Assembly: GCA_012033255.1 (NCBI GenBank)
Contig: JAAUSF010000014.1
Location: 1-59,919, forward strand
From: Cyanobacteria bacterium RU_5_0
Lineage (GTDB): Bacteria > Cyanobacteriota > Cyanobacteriia > Elainellales > Elainellaceae
Direction of reading: 5' to 3'
Length of the DNA stretch: 59,919 nucleotides
The notes under the pieces were generated by a model. It ran no database searches and was not told the origin of the DNA. It was given only the letters and a program-made list of their open reading frames with translations. Below, one piece after another: positions 56,923 to 59,919 of this stretch. How positions within the stretch are numbered: position 1 is the stretch's first letter; every line of letters starts with the position of its first letter. A program made the translations under genes and the position numbers.

Positions 56923-57651
56923 ATGCTTGTAAAGCTTAAACCCATGTTGACGCGCCTCAAAACTTCTCTGGGACAGGATTATTTCACGGAGCAAATTGTG
57001 CTGTTGCCAGGGCGATTCACGTTTGATGAGGCAGAATCCGATCGGATGAATTTGGTGGTTGGCTATAGCGGGTCAATGAACAGTCAGGCGGCTCTGGATC
57101 TAACGTTGTGGATTGCTCACCAAACTCGCTTGGCGACACAAAAGCAGGTCATGGTTCATGTTGTGTATGTGATCGATCGTCTCTTCTCTCGCTCAGCCAA
57201 ATCTACCCGTGCAACTTCAGTGGAAGTGGAGTTGCCGCATCATGTGCGATCGACGCCTAAAGCATTTAGACGGAAAACTGCTCGTGTGGCTTCGGTCGAT
57301 TTGCATGGTGACTTCGATGGAACATTGGCGCTGAAGGAGGTGGGGCAATCGTACTTAAATCAACAATGCCTCAACCAGTGCACTATTCATCCTGATCCCA
57401 AAATTGATTTGTTAGAACGAGCCGATTGTGTGTTGTGGCAAGCACGTTGTCTAGCGGAAGAGTGGCGTGGTTCTCTGGAAGCCCATTTGCGGTTTGGCAA
57501 TGTCGCCGAAGAGTTGCGATCGGTTGTGGAAGCTGAAGCAGCAGATTTGTTAGTGATGGGCTGTAGCTCCTGTAAGCATCCCTTGATTCAACAATTATCT
57601 TCACATTTTCCCTGTCCAGTCCTGGGAATTCCATCCCGGAGCGTGGGGTGA
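56923..57651 (+). CDS. Universal stress protein family, diverged
   Basis: 242 residues. Starts with a USP-like strand ([22 protein letters not shown] near 45-66) and ends in the USP C-terminus ([26 protein letters not shown]). The ATP loop GxxGx9G(S/T) is degenerate: MGCSSCKH with no second Gly. A 50-residue insertion (about 85-140) is unlike the family. GAGGAAG precedes the ATG. It may be co-transcribed with the transporter and so also under the riboswitch. Confidence 0.82.
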   Translation: MLVKLKPMLTRLKTSLGQDYFTEQIVLLPGRFTFDEAESDRMNLVVGYSGSMNSQAALDLTLWIAHQTRLATQKQVMVHVVYVIDRLFSRSAKSTRATSVEVELPHHVRSTPKAFRRKTARVASVDLHGDFDGTLALKEVGQSYLNQQCLNQCTIHPDPKIDLLERADCVLWQARCLAEEWRGSLEAHLRFGNVAEELRSVVEAEAADLLVMGCSSCKHPLIQQLSSHFPCPVLGIPSRSVG

Positions 57652-57996
57652 TGTAGATGAGTGGATGAGTGGATGGGTATGCGTGTGGCTTATGCAAGTG
57701 AAAGTGGCTGTCAAAAGCGTAGAACAGGGGCGGGGAGAGCGACGAAACAAGCAGACTCTTATGATACAATTGATCCATCTTGACCCTCACTGCCATAAGC
57801 AAAAACCAAGCTAATAGGTATAGGCTGCACGGAAAAGTATGGGTCTTGGGAACCAGGACTCCTGCCCTTGGAGGGAATGTAAGACCAAAAGAGCTATGGA
57901 GTTCGCTTAGGCTATTGCCGATAAATTGGGAAGCCAACACCATACCGCCGTTATCGGTTGGTGTCTGGTAGTTCACGAGTAGTTCATTTGCTCCTT
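57652..57996. other. Spacer between the stress protein and recJ
   Basis: Contains a GAGTGGATGAGTGGATGGG repeat (57658-57680) and a candidate TnpB tail fragment (57840-57971). No intact gene. Confidence 0.55.
57840..57971 (+). pseudogene. Possible TnpB C-terminal tail / right-end fragment
   Basis: In one plus-strand frame it reads VLGTRTPALGGNVRPKE and then LPINWEANTIPPLS, up to a stop. This pattern (GNVRP then a conserved EA) resembles the tail of cyanobacterial IS605-type TnpB proteins. The nucleotide sequence also folds (GGTCTT/AAGACC enclosing CTCC/GGAG), as an omega-RNA end might. Nothing upstream of it reads as the nuclease. Uncertain. Confidence 0.35.
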
Positions 57997-59919
57997 ATGT
58001 TTGAGCAACCTCAGTGGCAAGTTCAGTCACGCTTTGATTTACCAGAAGAATTTGTGCTTGCGGTTAGCCAGTATGCGGCTGGTTTATCTGGGCAGTATGC
58101 GGCTCAACTCTTGTGGCAGCGAGGGATTCGAGATCTCGATCGGCTGGCAGGGTTTCTTGACCCAAGACATTATTGTCCTGCCAGTTCGTTTGAGTTTAAA
58201 GAGGAGATGCAGTGGGCAGTCGATCGCCTCCAGCAAGCGCGACAAAAGGCTGAGAAGGTGGCGATTTGGGGAGATTTTGATGCGGATGGGATTACAGCGA
58301 CCGCCGTTTTATGGGAAGGTTTGGGTCAATTTTTCTCACAGAATCAACAGTTGACGTATCACATTCCCGATCGCCTCAAAGAATCGCATGGGTTATCCAA
58401 GCGAGGCATTGAAACCTTAGCGGCCCAAGGATATTCGCTCATCGTCACCTGTGACACAGGTAGTACTAATTTGGATGAAATTGAATATGCCCATCAATAC
58501 GCGATGGATGTGATCGTCACGGATCATCACACGCTGCCTGACGATCGCCCTCCTGTCACGGCCATCCTCAATCCTCGCTACTTGCCATCTGAGCATCCGT
58601 TGGCAAATTTATCTGGCGTCGCTGTAGCATACAAATTAGTCGAGGCACTGTATGAAACGCTTCCGGATGTCCCACAACAGCCGTTAGAGGCTTTGCTGGA
58701 TTTAGTGGCGATCGGGCTAATTGCTGATTTAGTGCAACTGACTGGAGACTGTCGCTATCTGGCTCAGCGAGGGATTCAACAGCTTCAGAAAAATCAAGAT
58801 CTGGTTCATTCTCCTCGACCTGGAATTGCAAAACTGTTGGAACTGTGTCGAAAGAGCGGCGATCGACCCACCGATATTTCCTTTGGCTTAGGTCCGCGCA
58901 TCAACGCGATCAGTCGCATTTATGGAGACGCTCAGTTCTGTGTCGAACTGCTCACCAGTCAAGACAAAGAACGTTGCCGCCAACTGGCTGAAGAAACAGA
59001 ACTGGCAAACGTTCGCCGTAAATCCTTACAACGCGATGTCGCTCAACAGGTTGTGGCTCGTCTGGCTCAACTCGATCTTTCAACTACCCATGTGATCGTT
59101 CTCGCTGATCCCCAGTGGTCAGTCGGGGTTTTGGGGTTAGTTGCCGGACAAATCGCCCAAGACTACGATCGTCCAACCATTTTGTTGAGTACAGCGATCG
59201 ACAGCGACAACGAATGGGTAACAGATGATTTATTCCCCATCCCCCCATCCCCCTATCCCCCCCTCGCCCGTGGTTCGGCTCGATCGGTGAACCAAATTGA
59301 TCTCTACCAACTGGTGAAAAATCAGTCACATTTATTGCATAGATTTGGGGGACATCCGTTTGCGGCAGGGTTGAGTTTACCTGTGGAGAATATTTCATTG
59401 TTCACGGAGGCGATCAATCGACAGGGTCGGGAACAACAGATGGAGACGGGGATAGGGGACAGGGCAGTAGTTCAGGCAGATTTGACAGTGACAGTGGCGG
59501 AATTGGGGAAGGAGTTGTTCCGAGAATTGAAACTGTTGGAACCCTGTGGAATTGGAAATCCAGTGCCCAGATTGTTGATTCAAAACATCTGGTTTACGCG
59601 GGTTTGGCATAAGAATATTCAAGACTGGAAAGGACGCAAAGTTCAGTACATCAAAACCGAGTTTGAAATCCGAGATGACTCCTGCGATCGCCCTTTCCCT
59701 GGTGTCTGGTGGGGACATTATCGAGACGAAATTCCGTCTGGACGATGTGATGCGATCGTCGAACTCGATTTCAATAGCTACGAAGATCACCGCCAACGCC
59801 AACGCTACGAAATCCGCCTCATCGCCGTTCGCCCTACCGGACAAGACTCCCACTCTCCCACCCCGGCGATCGACTGGATTCTTGACTACCGTCCCCCCTC
59901 ACCCCCTCACTCCCTCACC
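57997..59919 (+). CDS. recJ: Single-stranded-DNA-specific exonuclease RecJ (partial, runs off the window)
   Basis: An open frame of 641 codons with no stop before the window ends. Motif I appears as WGDFDADGITAT near 91, the DHH motif as VTDHHTL near 173, GLIADLVQL near 243, and the DHHA1 motif GGHPFAAG near 450. RecJ degrades 5' ends of single-stranded DNA in recombination and mismatch repair. Low-complexity insertions interrupt it: PIPPSPYPPLA near 413 and PPSPPHSL at the last residues seen, with a smaller METGIGD segment near 485. The start has a weak ribosome site; an in-frame TTG lies three codons earlier. Confidence 0.93.
   Translation, partial: MFEQPQWQVQSRFDLPEEFVLAVSQYAAGLSGQYAAQLLWQRGIRDLDRLAGFLDPRHYCPASSFEFKEEMQWAVDRLQQARQKAEKVAIWGDFDADGITATAVLWEGLGQFFSQNQQLTYHIPDRLKESHGLSKRGIETLAAQGYSLIVTCDTGSTNLDEIEYAHQYAMDVIVTDHHTLPDDRPPVTAILNPRYLPSEHPLANLSGVAVAYKLVEALYETLPDVPQQPLEALLDLVAIGLIADLVQLTGDCRYLAQRGIQQLQKNQDLVHSPRPGIAKLLELCRKSGDRPTDISFGLGPRINAISRIYGDAQFCVELLTSQDKERCRQLAEETELANVRRKSLQRDVAQQVVARLAQLDLSTTHVIVLADPQWSVGVLGLVAGQIAQDYDRPTILLSTAIDSDNEWVTDDLFPIPPSPYPPLARGSARSVNQIDLYQLVKNQSHLLHRFGGHPFAAGLSLPVENISLFTEAINRQGREQQMETGIGDRAVVQADLTVTVAELGKELFRELKLLEPCGIGNPVPRLLIQNIWFTRVWHKNIQDWKGRKVQYIKTEFEIRDDSCDRPFPGVWWGHYRDEIPSGRCDAIVELDFNSYEDHRQRQRYEIRLIAVRPTGQDSHSPTPAIDWILDYRPPSPPHSLT

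Noticed and set aside
57383..57976. Minus-strand 197-residue frame across the stress-protein end
   Set aside because: It is antisense to the universal stress protein and to repeats, and shows no family features.
1..59919. tRNA and rRNA genes
   Set aside because: No TTCGA/TTCAA T-loop context with a matching acceptor stem and no rRNA signature was found by reading; a tRNAscan run would be decisive.

Overview
The window is chromosomal DNA from a cyanobacterium. The evidence is chlI (magnesium chelatase), a CrtD-type carotenoid desaturase, a CPP1-like protein, an NrtA/CmpA-type transport system, and many copies of the GCGATCGC (HIP1) octamer and its CGATCG core. Heavy use of hybrid kinases, the pentapeptide and TPR proteins, and abundant 7-8 bp tandem and palindromic dispersed repeats suggest a larger-genome, filamentous or Leptolyngbya-like lineage, but genus cannot be settled here. 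No tRNA, rRNA, CRISPR array or intact transposase was seen.

Layout. Positions 1-4 kb hold a Dps-like ferritin, chlI, dapB and a small membrane protein. Positions 4-14.2 kb hold a minus-strand signalling block: two large hybrid histidine kinases, a CheY-like receiver and a receiver-adenylate cyclase, probably a phosphorelay ending in cAMP. Positions 14.7-25.7 kb hold a pentapeptide protein, ilvD with a TPR protein, a PRC-barrel protein, a dienelactone-hydrolase-like protein, an MlaE-type permease, an AcnA-type aconitase and a pentapeptide lipoprotein. Positions 25.7-37.4 kb hold crtD, a GT4 glycosyltransferase, hemB, a CPP1-like protein, an OmpR-type regulator, murJ and an rsgA-rtcB pair. Positions 37.4-46 kb hold treY, treZ and glgX on the minus strand, the maltooligosaccharide route from glycogen to trehalose. 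This group is interrupted by about 1.5 kb of repeats, a broken DUF29 gene and an IS605/TnpB-like relic carrying a small ribbon-helix-helix gene. Positions 46-52.9 kb hold a methylglyoxal-synthase/diacylglycerol-kinase fusion, an Rpn-type nuclease, a Na+/H+ antiporter, a dual-specificity phosphatase, a secreted two-domain protein and a receiver-ATPase protein. Positions 53-57.7 kb hold an NrtB/NrtA/NrtD-like ABC transporter and a universal stress protein, preceded by what reads as a c-di-AMP (ydaO-yuaA) riboswitch. The window ends inside recJ, which runs off the edge.

The two most notable signals are the c-di-AMP riboswitch in front of a nitrate/bicarbonate-type transporter, and the spread of 7-8 bp tandem repeats not only between genes but in frame inside several (both hybrid kinases at the same site, crtD, recJ) and at gene edges (a stop codon, a start codon). 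A dispersed palindromic repeat also appears to have lengthened the C-terminus of the aconitase.
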